This document shows positions 39,253 through 47,842 of a stretch of 64,000 nucleotides of DNA, piece after piece; the stretch's first letter is position 1, and each line of letters opens with the position of its first letter. Under the pieces are notes generated by a model. That model was given only the letters and a program-made list of their open reading frames with translations. It was not told the origin of the DNA and ran no database searches. This DNA is from Olsenella sp. oral taxon 807 (GTDB taxonomy: Bacteria > Actinomycetota > Coriobacteriia > Coriobacteriales > Atopobiaceae). The translations under genes and the position numbers were made by a program. The stretch is taken from the NCBI RefSeq assembly GCF_001189515.2, contig NZ_CP012069.2, positions 1,674,001 to 1,738,000 on the forward strand, read 5' to 3'.

Positions 39253-41283
39253 ATGAGAAGGACTCATCTCAGACGGATAGGAGCGGTATCCCTATCACTG
39301 CTCATGGTCCTGATGCTGCTTTTCCTCAACACCCGGCTCGCCCTTGCGACAGACCCCGTAAGGGGTGTAGAAGTAAAAGTTGACACATCCGCATTGGATG
39401 CGAGTGTCGATGCGGCAAAGCAGGCCGGCGTGGACGTCCAGAAAGACGGAGATGTCGACAAGGGGACGGCTGACTCAGAGGCAGAGCTCAATGCCAAGAG
39501 AGACGAGATCAAAGCAGACTACGATAAGCAGGTCCAAGACCTGAACGCGGCCGCAGAGGACGCCAAGAAGCAGTTGGGTGAGTATGCCGCCAAGAAGCAG
39601 AAGTACGACGAGGACATGGTCAAGTACAACGCGGACCTCGCGAAGTATAACACCGATATGGCTGCCTGCAACAAGGCCTTGGAGGAGCTGGAGCAGAAGA
39701 AGAACCAGGATGGCTACATGACCAAGCCGTCCGCGCAGATGCTCACCTTCAAGTCCGAGCCAAACGCAAGCCTCAGCTTCTCCGAGAAGAAGTACACCAA
39801 AGAAGAGTTCAAATCGACCGTCCGTTCCTGGAACCTCGGCCCGGAGCCATGGCGCTACGCATGGTTCGACTTCCTAAACGACAACCAACCTGAGGACGCC
39901 GCTCGCGTCATGCTCGAGAAGGACAAGCCCTTTGTGGCAACCTACACCAACCTCAGCAACTCAAGCTTCAATGGTACGAAGATCGCCAAGGTCGAGTACA
40001 TATACACCTTTAAGGGGGCCAGCGGGGTACCGCTGCCAGACAAGCTCCCGGTGGTCCTACAAAAAGACCCGGCAGACACCATTTGGTACAACGACTTCTT
40101 CGCAGACGTGCGAATCAACCTGAAAGCTCGCTTCTACGATGAGGAAGGCAAGGAGATTGATCCCACGGGAAGCCTCCTCAGCTTCTCGTCACTGAACCGT
40201 GGCAACGGCTCTGCGGCTATCGACCGGGACGCGCTAGAGCGTGTGGCCTACTTCAATGGCGAGTACATCCCCATATCCGGCTCTTCGATAAAGGTCCATG
40301 CGGACGGGGGAGCCTATGCGGATAGCTCAAATGCAGATAAGGCCAAAGGCTCGAAGTTTGACACCGCAGAATGGGACACGCCAACCTCCCCAAACGCCTG
40401 GTACGGGGCTATCATCGGCAAGGTGACGAACCCTGAGATCAGCTTGGACATGGCCTCCCACAAGAGTGGGACCATCTGGTTTGCGTTCAGCTCTGACGTC
40501 AAGGCACGGGATGTGCCGATGAAGCCGGTCGCGCCCACCCCGCCAGTAGAGCCAAAGAAGCCGGTGATCAAGGCAAACTATCATGTGGACATACTGTATA
40601 CCAGGCCTCAGCTGGGAAAGGGAGCGCTAGACGAGGCTGACGCAGACATTGATGGTAGTACGGTCAAGACGGGCTCTATCGTCAAGTTCGCGCTGCGAAC
40701 GTCAGCTTTCCCCGCCGACCATGAGACGATAGACTCAGTGGTGTTTCGTGACACGCTGCCGGAGAGCTACGAAGTAGATCTTGACGCAACGAAGGCTACT
40801 AGCCCTGATTACGACGTGAGTTACGACGGCGCATCTCGCAACCTCGTCTTTACCGCAAAGGCCACGCTGATCGCTCAGATCAACGCCGACCTAACCAAAG
40901 CCGCTGAGGTCCCTGCACCCATGGTCATCGGAAAGGTGATGAAAGATGGGACCACGTACGAGAACTCGTTCGACATTGACATTAACAACAGCTACTCGGC
41001 CAAGTCGAACATCGTACGGGTGCAAACTCCGAAGGCGCAGCCGATCATCCTCCCCGCAGCCGGTGGTCCTGGTACGCCCCTTCCCGTCACGCTTCTATCA
41101 GTGCTGGCAGTAGTGTCTGGGGCTGCGTGGCTCTTCACGAGGCGGCGCGAAGTATGGAGGGGAGCAGGAGCGTGGTACGGACGTGAGGCGTATAGCCCCC
41201 TGAAGAGTAGTGGGATGCGCCGGGCCTTTGATGTACGAGGAAAATGGCGTTCAATTTTGGCACGGTGCCACTTCAACCGATAG
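39253..41283 (+). CDS. Antigen I/II (GbpC/Spa)-like LPxTG-type surface adhesin
   Basis: A 676-residue cell-wall protein. A signal peptide (VSLSLLMVLMLLFLNTRLALA) is followed by a short Ala/Lys-rich coiled coil (about 45-145), a domain resembling the antigen I/II variable lectin-like domain (about 160-420; MLTFKSEPNASLSFSEKKY, ARVMLEKDKPFVATYTNL), a Pro-rich linker (PVAPTPPVEPKKP), one C-terminal adhesin domain (about 450-590) and the sorting signal LPAAG (600-604), membrane segment and RRR. Streptococcal antigen I/II is about 1500 residues, so this is a miniature form. A 44-residue tail after RRR is abnormal and suggests a lost stop codon. Confidence 0.82.
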   Translation: MRRTHLRRIGAVSLSLLMVLMLLFLNTRLALATDPVRGVEVKVDTSALDASVDAAKQAGVDVQKDGDVDKGTADSEAELNAKRDEIKADYDKQVQDLNAAAEDAKKQLGEYAAKKQKYDEDMVKYNADLAKYNTDMAACNKALEELEQKKNQDGYMTKPSAQMLTFKSEPNASLSFSEKKYTKEEFKSTVRSWNLGPEPWRYAWFDFLNDNQPEDAARVMLEKDKPFVATYTNLSNSSFNGTKIAKVEYIYTFKGASGVPLPDKLPVVLQKDPADTIWYNDFFADVRINLKARFYDEEGKEIDPTGSLLSFSSLNRGNGSAAIDRDALERVAYFNGEYIPISGSSIKVHADGGAYADSSNADKAKGSKFDTAEWDTPTSPNAWYGAIIGKVTNPEISLDMASHKSGTIWFAFSSDVKARDVPMKPVAPTPPVEPKKPVIKANYHVDILYTRPQLGKGALDEADADIDGSTVKTGSIVKFALRTSAFPADHETIDSVVFRDTLPESYEVDLDATKATSPDYDVSYDGASRNLVFTAKATLIAQINADLTKAAEVPAPMVIGKVMKDGTTYENSFDIDINNSYSAKSNIVRVQTPKAQPIILPAAGGPGTPLPVTLLSVLAVVSGAAWLFTRRREVWRGAGAWYGREAYSPLKSSGMRRAFDVRGKWRSILARCHFNR

Positions 41284-41585
41284 GGAGCTTGCGAGGCGTA
41301 AGGCGCTTTGTGGGACGCAGGGGGCAAGGGCACTCGGTGCCAGCGACAATCGGGATGAGACCGGCTATTCGACGGTCTCATCCCAAGTCTTGACGTTTGA
41401 CGCAATGGCCTTGGTAGTAGTTGGGCGTGATCGAGCGCAGTGGGCGTAAATCGTGGCGGCACACGAGAGCTTCGGCATGAGAGATTCGACGGCACTTTTT
41501 GGGAGGCTTCGTGAGGTCGTGTGGGTAGGTGGTTGCGTCACCACCCCGGCGACGTGGGCCTCACCGCCAGGGTGACGACGCAGGA

Positions 41586-41643
41586 GTGTACACAAATCGG
41601 TGGAAATGGCCCCTCGGGGCCGTTTTGGGGCATTTGTGTACAC
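41586..41643. repeat. 58-bp symmetric GTGTACAC element, copy 4
   Basis: GTGTACACAAAT...ATTTGTGTACAC, 58 bp edge to edge. The inner part GGCCCCTCGGGGCC is a perfect palindrome. Confidence 0.8.
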
Positions 41644-41687
41644 TGTTGGGCCGTTGCGCTGTTGTGGACAGACGTGGGGACGCAGGA

Positions 41688-41745
41688 GTGTACACAAATC
41701 GGTGGAAATGGCCTCTCGGGGCCGTTTCGGGGCATTTGTGTACAC
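41688..41745. repeat. 58-bp symmetric GTGTACAC element, copy 5
   Basis: Same length and arms as copy 4, which it follows in tandem; the inner part GGCCTCTCGGGGCC carries one change. Confidence 0.8.
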
Positions 41746-41979
41746 TGTTGCGACGCGAGTCGCGATACAAATTGCGACGCGAGCTGCGTCAGGTGACGCG
41801 AGCGCCTCAGCCACCATGGCGTGCCGACGGCGCCTCCTCGCTAGTCCCTCTCGCTTGGTCGGGAAGACAGGCTCCGAGCGAGTGGCGCCGCTGCCAGGTT
41901 GGCGTCTTCGCCGAGGCGTCAACCCACACGAACCCCCGAAGAGCCCTTTTTGGCTCTCGCGACCACGAATCGCGTTCGG

Positions 41980-42870
41980 CTAGAGTGTCGCCTGCCGTCC
42001 TGATCCGGAGGCGTACTCTCCCATATGGACGTCCAGCACCTCTCTGGGTGGCTGGATCAGGGCCCTCTCATACCGACAACTCCATTGCAGCTCCGGGCAC
42101 ATCCTACCGTCCCTCACGCTATCCACGGTCTCACCGTCCTGGATCGGGTTATCGTTTTCCAAGATATACGATGCCAGATCATAGGCATGGCTCACGACCT
42201 GGTTGGGATCCATGTCATGGAAGTGATACTGGAGGTCAGGCAAAAAGAGAGTGCCCATACCCACCGTATCCACCAGCATATCCTTTGTGCCCTGGATGTT
42301 GAAGAGCCTGACGTTGACGCCAAAGCGGATGAAGCGATCCGGGCCCTCGCCTTGGAAAGAACGTAAGTCATCCATTGAGAAAAGCTTGCCACAGCTCTGG
42401 AAGTAGACCGCCTTGCAGTCAGGGTACAGCTCTGCCAACGCGCCTAGAAAGTCCATGTCCACCTTGGTTCGTTCCAGCGCCGGAAGCGCCGCCGCCAGCA
42501 TGTCCATGGCGACCACCTGATACCGGCACTCACAAAGGATCCGCTCCCGCTCCTCGCGACAGTCCCACATCTGGCTTATCGAGAAGGAATCGAATTTGCT
42601 GCCCTCAAAGTCGAGGCAGCCCGTCACCATAAGCTGCACCGGAGCCGTGCCATCACTAAACTTTGCGACATGCTCCAAGGCAGCAAAACCCGCTGTCTTC
42701 TCGTCGTGACAGATACACTCCACCGATCCGAGATGACGTGCCATCGCAGCGGCCATCTGCTCCTTGCCAGGCATTGCAACCGGTCCTTTGAACAACATCT
42801 GAATGATAACGGGCCCACCGGGGCGGATGCTCTCCCCCTCCAGGTTTTGTTTGAACACCTCGTTGTCCAT
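41980..42870 (-). CDS. DUF4261-domain protein
   Basis: A 296-residue protein that matches the DUF4261 layout: an early IIQMLFKGPVAMPGKEQM strand-helix, MVTGCLDFEGSKFDSFSISQ in the middle and a C-terminal block FNIQGTKDMLVDTVGMGTL and DLQYHFHDMDPNQVVSHAYD, the most conserved part. The function is unknown; such genes often accompany SMI1/KNR4 (SUKH) immunity genes, one of which lies 3.5 kb away on the same strand. No signal peptide, so cytoplasmic. It opens a run of minus-strand genes with immunity-like content. Confidence 0.72.
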   Translation of the reverse strand: MDNEVFKQNLEGESIRPGGPVIIQMLFKGPVAMPGKEQMAAAMARHLGSVECICHDEKTAGFAALEHVAKFSDGTAPVQLMVTGCLDFEGSKFDSFSISQMWDCREERERILCECRYQVVAMDMLAAALPALERTKVDMDFLGALAELYPDCKAVYFQSCGKLFSMDDLRSFQGEGPDRFIRFGVNVRLFNIQGTKDMLVDTVGMGTLFLPDLQYHFHDMDPNQVVSHAYDLASYILENDNPIQDGETVDSVRDGRMCPELQWSCRYERALIQPPREVLDVHMGEYASGSGRQATL

Positions 42871-43143
42871 GCCTCAATCCTTGCCCCTCCTGAGAGCTAC
42901 TTGAGCCTGATCGCTTCGGGCGCCTCAGGTCAATTTACAGTCAGCTCAGCATTCTACGTCTACTGCCAAGTGACTTTGAGCATACCACCACAAGTACGTT
43001 TATCGCTGGCTGGCAGTAAGAATCACGCTGCTTGGCGGCACATAAGCGTAGACGATACAGCCCTTTGTGACTCACGTCAGCTCCCACCTCCGCCGCCTCG
43101 ACACCCCTCACCCTGAGCCATATCACGCTACCGCCCAGCCACC

Positions 43144-43690
43144 CTACACCCCAGCTGACAGCTGCGCGAGGCTTTCGCGAAATGCCTCCTCCCCGAGCCG
43201 GAAGTCCTCACGCTCGGGATGTGCCCGCGCGAGAATGGCGTACATCGAGAGACCCTCCCGAAAGAGTTCCTCAGCCTCCTTTGCGCGGCCCTCCTCCGCA
43301 AGGATAGTCGCCAAGACACCCATCGGTGGGCCCGCCTCGGGAATGAGTGCGGGAAGCCCATCCTCATCGGGATCGGACGCAGCGAGAGTCCGATAGCACT
43401 CAAGGGCTTCGCGTAGCAGCGGCTCGACCTCCTCGGGATGCCCCCCTTCCCACAGGATACCCGCAAGGTTCTCGCAGGCGTCCGCAACGTTTAGCAGAAA
43501 GGTTTCGGGATCGTATGTCGCCAGAAAACGCACAGCGACGAGCTCCTCGCGGACGAGGGCTTCGGCGTCACTCAGGAGACCCTCATCCAGGAGGTCCCAC
43601 GCCAGGTCATGGCAGAGGGACGCCACAAGGGGGCAGGCCCTCGCCGGGGTCACTCTTGGTCAAGCGCGCGCCCAGCTCTTCTCCAAACAT
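43144..43690 (-). pseudogene. TPR-like helical repeat protein with an N-terminal frameshift
   Basis: The main frame (170 codons from a GTG at 43653) encodes paired helices of the tetratricopeptide type: LAWDLLDEGLLSDAEALVRE, ENLAGILWEGGHPEEVEPLL, GVLATILAEEGRAKEAEELF. A better start, MFGEELGARLTKSDPGEGLP at 43690 with an AGAGG site, runs into the repeat frame only if one base is removed from the five-G run at 43629-43633. So the gene has a one-base insertion or a sequencing error there. TPR proteins scaffold other proteins; the partner is unknown. Confidence 0.6.
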
Positions 43691-43759
43691 CACCTCTCGT
43701 CCCGGAAGCTCTCAGCTACAAAGATGCGCAAGGCTCCCCACCCACCCCAACTGGTTCGC

Positions 43760-44563
43760 TCAGCAGATCAGCTCGTACAGGTAGTCCTCACCCCTCTCGC
43801 GGGAGTGCGACTCGATGTACTCCATCGCCCTGAGGCAGCACCCCATCGCAGAGCCGCTCAGCGCGCCCTCCTCGTCCCGCCACCCGTCGCCGTCGCGGGC
43901 CTCCCCGCCGCCGGGAAGCATCCTCCAGGCGCAGCCCCCTAGGATGGGGACGCCCCTCACCCCGAGGTAGCCCGCGATGGCCACGGCCGCATCCCTCCCC
44001 CACGCGTAGCGGTCCGTGCCGGGGCCGCCCAGCCTCACGGCCGAGCCGAGCATGCGCTCGGGCAGGATGCCCCCCTTGCCGACCAGCGGCGCGCCCACCC
44101 GCGCGGGCCCGCCCTCGGCCATGTACCAGGGCAGGCCCCCAAGGTCGTCGTTCAGGGTCGCGTGGGAGCCGACCGGCCCCCTTGCGAGCGAGAGGAGGGA
44201 CGCACCGAAGCGCCCGACGGGCCCGAGCTCGCTCTTGACGAAGAAGCGCGCGCGGTGGGCGTGACGGTCACCGTCATCGTCGATTTCCATGTCCACCTCC
44301 AGCGTCACGTGCCCGCGCGAGTCCGCCGGGAGGATCCGCAGAGAGAGGGCCGGGGCGGGACCGCCCTCCCAGCGCCCGAGCGCGACGCTGCGTCCCCTAG
44401 AGAAGTCGCGGGAGTACCCCAGGACCTCCCCTGCGGCCGCCTTGACGGCCGCCTCGTCCTCGTAGAGGCCCCGCCGCGCGCCGCAGAGTCCCGAGGAGGC
44501 CGAGACCCACAGCCTGACCAGGCCCCCGTCCTGGTACGTCTTCTCGAACGATAACTCGTCCAT
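43760..44563 (-). CDS. Unknown protein of the immunity-like cluster
   Basis: A 267-residue soluble protein with no family I can name. It opens with LVRLWVSASSGLCGARRGLYED, has a strand-rich middle (SLRILPADSRGHVTLEVDME) and ends with AMGCCLRAMEYIESHSRERGED. A GAGGAGG site supports the ATG at 44563. Very high third-position GC like its neighbours. Its size, orientation and company (DUF4261, SUKH-like) make an immunity-type role possible, but there is no direct evidence. Confidence 0.6.
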   Translation of the reverse strand: MDELSFEKTYQDGGLVRLWVSASSGLCGARRGLYEDEAAVKAAAGEVLGYSRDFSRGRSVALGRWEGGPAPALSLRILPADSRGHVTLEVDMEIDDDGDRHAHRARFFVKSELGPVGRFGASLLSLARGPVGSHATLNDDLGGLPWYMAEGGPARVGAPLVGKGGILPERMLGSAVRLGGPGTDRYAWGRDAAVAIAGYLGVRGVPILGGCAWRMLPGGGEARDGDGWRDEEGALSGSAMGCCLRAMEYIESHSRERGEDYLYELIC

Positions 44564-44909
44564 GAGACCATCCTCCTCGGTACCGATAGGCAACCTCACC
44601 AAAGGCCACGCATGAGGTGCCTATGCCAATGCCAGCTCTGTGGTGGTAGAGAGCGATCGGGATACCCCATCCACTCCCATACCTGATCGTCAGGATACAG
44701 TCACTCGCCCGGAGAGGGGCCGCGTCGAGGTAGCGTACCCGAGACAGGAGGCCCCACCTCTTGGAGTCGGTGGATTCCCCTCAAGATCAGCGCGTAACAC
44801 CGAGAACATCCACTCGGTGACCTCGTCCCTGCTCACTCGTCCCTTACAGCTCAAACATGCATCCTGACCTGCGTTCCGTAAAACGTACATGCTCAATCCG
44901 GCGCAAACA

Positions 44910-44968
44910 GTGTACACGAACCACAGGAAACAAGATGCGTGGGCGAATGTTATGTAATTTGTGTACAC
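44910..44968. repeat. 58-bp symmetric GTGTACAC element, copy 6 (variant)
   Basis: Arms CAGTGTACACGAAC and AATTTGTGTACACTGTT with an unrelated centre; 59 bp edge to edge. It lies in the 490-bp gap 44564-45050, in which I see no convincing gene. Confidence 0.65.
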
Positions 44969-45050
44969 TGTTGACCTATTTGGGACGTCCCCAGGCGTGA
45001 TTGGCTACCTTTCAGCCCTTGGGGCGCGTGTCCCGAAACCCCAGCGGGAC

Positions 45051-45239
45051 TCAGGTCCACCCGCACCGAGACGCCCCCAACACCCGAGGCTTCCCTGCAT
45101 CGCTCCGGTCAGCCTGCCCGGCAACCGCCCCGATCCCCTCTCCCGGGCAGACCCTGCGGTCCCACATGCGCTCCTTGCCCAGCCACTTGACGAAGCCGAT
45201 GTCATAGTCCCCGAGTTCCAGCACTGCCCTCACCCTCAT
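45051..45239 (-). CDS. Small hypothetical protein
   Basis: A 62-codon frame (MRVRAVLELGDYDIGFVKWL...) with a GGGGAAG ribosome site nine bases before the ATG. No family recognised. It may be a real short gene or the start of a decayed immunity-type gene, since the coding character fades after about residue 30. Confidence 0.35.
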   Translation of the reverse strand: MRVRAVLELGDYDIGFVKWLGKERMWDRRVCPGEGIGAVAGQADRSDAGKPRVLGASRCGWT

Positions 45240-45270
45240 GGCGCATCACTTCCCCACTCTACAATTCGAA

Positions 45271-45455
45271 TCACCTCACGTGGCACGCCACGCGCTTATC
45301 GAGGCCCATGTTGAGCCACCATCCGGCGCACGCGCAATCGACCCCTCCTCTCATGTCCTCCTCCAAGAGGACGTCCAAGGCCTCGCCTGCGGCCGTCCCC
45401 GTGGCTACCACGACCTCCAGGCGAGCATCCTCTGCGGACCACCAGCGCCCACCCG
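45271..45455 (-). pseudogene. Remnant of an immunity-cluster gene
   Basis: Immediately after the SUKH-like gene the minus strand keeps an open, start-less frame with coding-like composition (GGRWWSAEDARLEVVVATG and later WWLNMGLDKRVACHV) ending at TGA 45271-45273. It looks like the 3' end of a lost gene. No family is assigned. Confidence 0.35.
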
Positions 45456-45457
45456 GC

Positions 45458-46657
45458 TCACAGCAGCATCAGGTCACCCCAGAACGGCACGGGCGGGAAG
45501 GCGGGCACCGGCAGGCAGGGCGCGTCCCAGGGCGAGCCGAAGGTCCGCGCCACCCAGTCGCCGAGGGACTCCCCCAGGCACGCGACCTCGCCCGCCCACA
45601 CGGAGATGACGGGCGGGTCGTCCCCGCATCCGGCGGGAACGTAGCAGCGAGAGGCGACGGGCACGAGACGGGGCGCCGTTGCGAGCCGACGCCCGAGTGC
45701 GCGAGTTCTCGCGGCCCGGGACCCGGGCCTTGTCCCCCATCCCTCGGGCCAGCGCCCACCCAGCCCCAGCCACAGGAGGGCATCTTCCGCCTCGGACGCC
45801 CACGCCGAGAGGCGCAGCCGCCCCATATCCGAGGTGTCCCTCCAGTCCGGGAAGGGGAACCTGCCCTGCCACGAGGCGGGCATGGCCCCTTGGAGCAACG
45901 CGCGCAGGGACCGTGGGAACGGCGCCCCGCAGGCGCGCTCGGCCGCCGAGAGCTCCGCCCGCGAGAGGCCCGGGGCGAGGGAGACGCCCGCCTTCGCCAT
46001 CAGGCGAGCGACGTCCGCGGCGCCCGCAGGAGGCGGCACCCGCCGCGCCCGGGGAGGCGCGGACACGGACGCGTGGCCTCCCGGCTGGCCCGCCGCAGGC
46101 ATCAGGTCGTCCCAGACGGGGACGGGCGCGGGCGCGCTCGGCCAGGTCCCGCGCGGCGAGACGCCGCGAAACTCGCGGGCGGCCCAGTCGCCAAGGCCCG
46201 TGGCCATGCAGAGGACCCTGCGCCCCGAGACGCTCAGCACGGGCGGGTCGTCCCCGCAGCCCTCGGGCACGAAGCGCGACAGGTACAGGGGGACGAGCCG
46301 GGGCGCGAGGGCGAGCCTGCGGTGCAGCCCGAGGCGCCTCCCGTCGGCGGTCAGGGGCCGGGCGCCCCACGCGCGGGGCCAGCGGACGAGGGACTCCTCC
46401 CCGATCGGCCCCGCAGGCGCGCAGAGCTGCGCCCGCAGGAGGCGCAGGTTGCGCGGCGAGAGGTCGCGCCAGTCGGGGAAGCGGCCCTCGCCGGCCTCGG
46501 CGAGCGGAAGCGCGGCCGAGAGCAGCGCCCGAAGGGAGCGCGGGAACCTCACGTTGCAGGACGCCTCTGCCAGGGAGAGCTCGCCCTCGCCCATCCCGCG
46601 CCCGAGCTCCACGCCCGACTCCCGCATGAGGCGCACGACCTCCCGCACCTCGGGCAT
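45458..46657 (-). CDS. Tandem SUKH (SMI1/KNR4)-like immunity-type protein
   Basis: A 399-residue protein made of two similar halves. Each begins with a VRLMRESGVELGRGM / VARLMAKAGVSLAPGL helix, then E-L-S-x-A-E-x-x-C-x-x-x-F-P-R-S-L-R-A-L-L, then FPDWRD, and later a CGDDPP segment (VPEGCGDDPPVLSV and VPAGCGDDPPVISV). The L-x-x-A-E plus F-P-x-x-L pattern and the DWRD motif fit the SUKH superfamily, mainly immunity proteins against polymorphic toxins. A Pro/Arg linker joins the halves. It starts three bases after the stop of the upstream gene, so both are in one operon. No toxin gene is in view. Confidence 0.7.
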   Translation of the reverse strand: MPEVREVVRLMRESGVELGRGMGEGELSLAEASCNVRFPRSLRALLSAALPLAEAGEGRFPDWRDLSPRNLRLLRAQLCAPAGPIGEESLVRWPRAWGARPLTADGRRLGLHRRLALAPRLVPLYLSRFVPEGCGDDPPVLSVSGRRVLCMATGLGDWAAREFRGVSPRGTWPSAPAPVPVWDDLMPAAGQPGGHASVSAPPRARRVPPPAGAADVARLMAKAGVSLAPGLSRAELSAAERACGAPFPRSLRALLQGAMPASWQGRFPFPDWRDTSDMGRLRLSAWASEAEDALLWLGLGGRWPEGWGTRPGSRAARTRALGRRLATAPRLVPVASRCYVPAGCGDDPPVISVWAGEVACLGESLGDWVARTFGSPWDAPCLPVPAFPPVPFWGDLMLL

Positions 46658-46660
46658 GCC

Positions 46661-47542
46661 TCACCCCTCCCCCATATCCGAGCACGGCCCGACGGGAGGC
46701 GTCCCCGCGCCCGGAGCGCCAGGCCCCCCGTCGCGCCACCACGCGAGCGCGCCCGGCCCCGAGACGCGCACGAGGCCGGAGCCGAGGTCCTTCCAGAGCC
46801 TGCCGTCGCGCGGCCCGCAGGGCCCGCGACAGGGACGGCGGGCGCGGCCTCCCCCGATGGGGGCCTCGGGCGGCCCGCAGGCCCCGCGAAGGTCCCATGC
46901 CGGGCGCGGACCCTCGTCCGGGGGGACCTGGGCGACCCGCAGGACGGAAGGGACCGCCACCACCTCGCCGAGCCGGTAGACGACGAAGTCTCCCCCCTCG
47001 AAGGAGGACTCCGGGTAGCGTGCCTTGAGCCTTTCGCGCCTCCACAGGAAGGCCTCGGCCGCCTCCCGCGTGGGGATGAGCCCGTTGGCGTTGAGCGGGA
47101 CGTCCGAGAGCTCAAAGACGCGGCCCCCCACGAGGTCGCACAGGACGGCAGAGCAGCAGTCGCCACCCGGCCACGCGCAGTCGTAGCCCAGAAAATCGCA
47201 CTCGAGCCCCAGGTCCCCCATCGCGGGCCGCGCAAGGTCCGTCTCGCAGAGCAGCATGCGGTACCCCACGCCGAGCGCCTCCGAAACCTCAGCGTAGAGC
47301 CGTATCCAGCTTGGGTCGTCTATCGCCACCAGGAGGCCCGGATCGAAGTGCGAGCGCTCCTCCAGGGCGCCGAGGTACCCGACGACCCTGTCGCGCAGGG
47401 CGCGCCAAGGCTGCTCCCGGACGTCCCAGAGCTCGTCCTCCAGGTACCAGTCGTCGCCGTCCACTCCCCGGTACTCGCGGCCCTTCCGCCAGGCCCAAAG
47501 GCCGTCAGCCCTCCTCTGGAAGATGACGCCGTTCACCGTCAT
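46661..47542 (-). CDS. Unknown protein upstream of the SUKH-like gene
   Basis: A 293-residue soluble protein starting MTVNGVIFQRRADGLWAW; a GAGGAGG site supports this ATG over an upstream one. The first 190 residues look globular, with many Asp/Glu/Trp residues (DDWYLEDELWDV, CDFLGYDCAWPGGDCC). From about 215 the sequence turns Pro/Gly/Arg-rich and may be disordered or a frame-decayed tail. It is translationally linked with the SUKH-like gene. An immunity role is a guess from context. Confidence 0.6.
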   Translation of the reverse strand: MTVNGVIFQRRADGLWAWRKGREYRGVDGDDWYLEDELWDVREQPWRALRDRVVGYLGALEERSHFDPGLLVAIDDPSWIRLYAEVSEALGVGYRMLLCETDLARPAMGDLGLECDFLGYDCAWPGGDCCSAVLCDLVGGRVFELSDVPLNANGLIPTREAAEAFLWRRERLKARYPESSFEGGDFVVYRLGEVVAVPSVLRVAQVPPDEGPRPAWDLRGACGPPEAPIGGGRARRPCRGPCGPRDGRLWKDLGSGLVRVSGPGALAWWRDGGPGAPGAGTPPVGPCSDMGEG

Positions 47543-47842
47543 GTAGGCCCTCCTCGGGTGCGTGCGTGACATACGCCGTCCAATGGGCATGCGTGCGGTC
47601 CCGCGCTCAGGACAGCCCCCACAAAACCCAGGTCTCCCCGTACCAAGCCGAGTTGGACGGTCTCCCACAAGGGATGGTGCCGTCCGTTGTGCCCTGGGTC
47701 ATCTCAGCCCAGGCACGACGACAAGGCCGTCGCACGGACCCCGTAGAAGTCCCCTAGACCTCGCTGGCAGGACAGAGCCCCGGCGCCCTCGGACCAGGCA
47801 GCCGGGGGTCTGAGCGCCATAGGCTACCCTCGTCGTTAGCCG

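Larger units (their letters stand above)
41503..41945 (-). repeat. Composite dispersed repeat, copy B
   Basis: Alignable over most of its length with 61104-61443 (same orientation) and 6559-6800 (opposite). It contains two tandem copies of the 58-bp GTGTACAC element, about 102 bp apart, and occupies most of the 696-bp gap between the adhesin and the DUF4261 gene. Frames crossing it are Arg-rich and domain-free. Confidence 0.75.

Noticed and set aside
41365-41922. 185-codon minus-strand frame across composite repeat copy B
   Set aside because: The same repeated phrase appears twice because two 58-bp elements are translated; no protein family is evident.
45308-47569. 753-codon plus-strand frame
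   Set aside because: It is antisense to the SUKH-like and neighbouring genes and lacks any motif.
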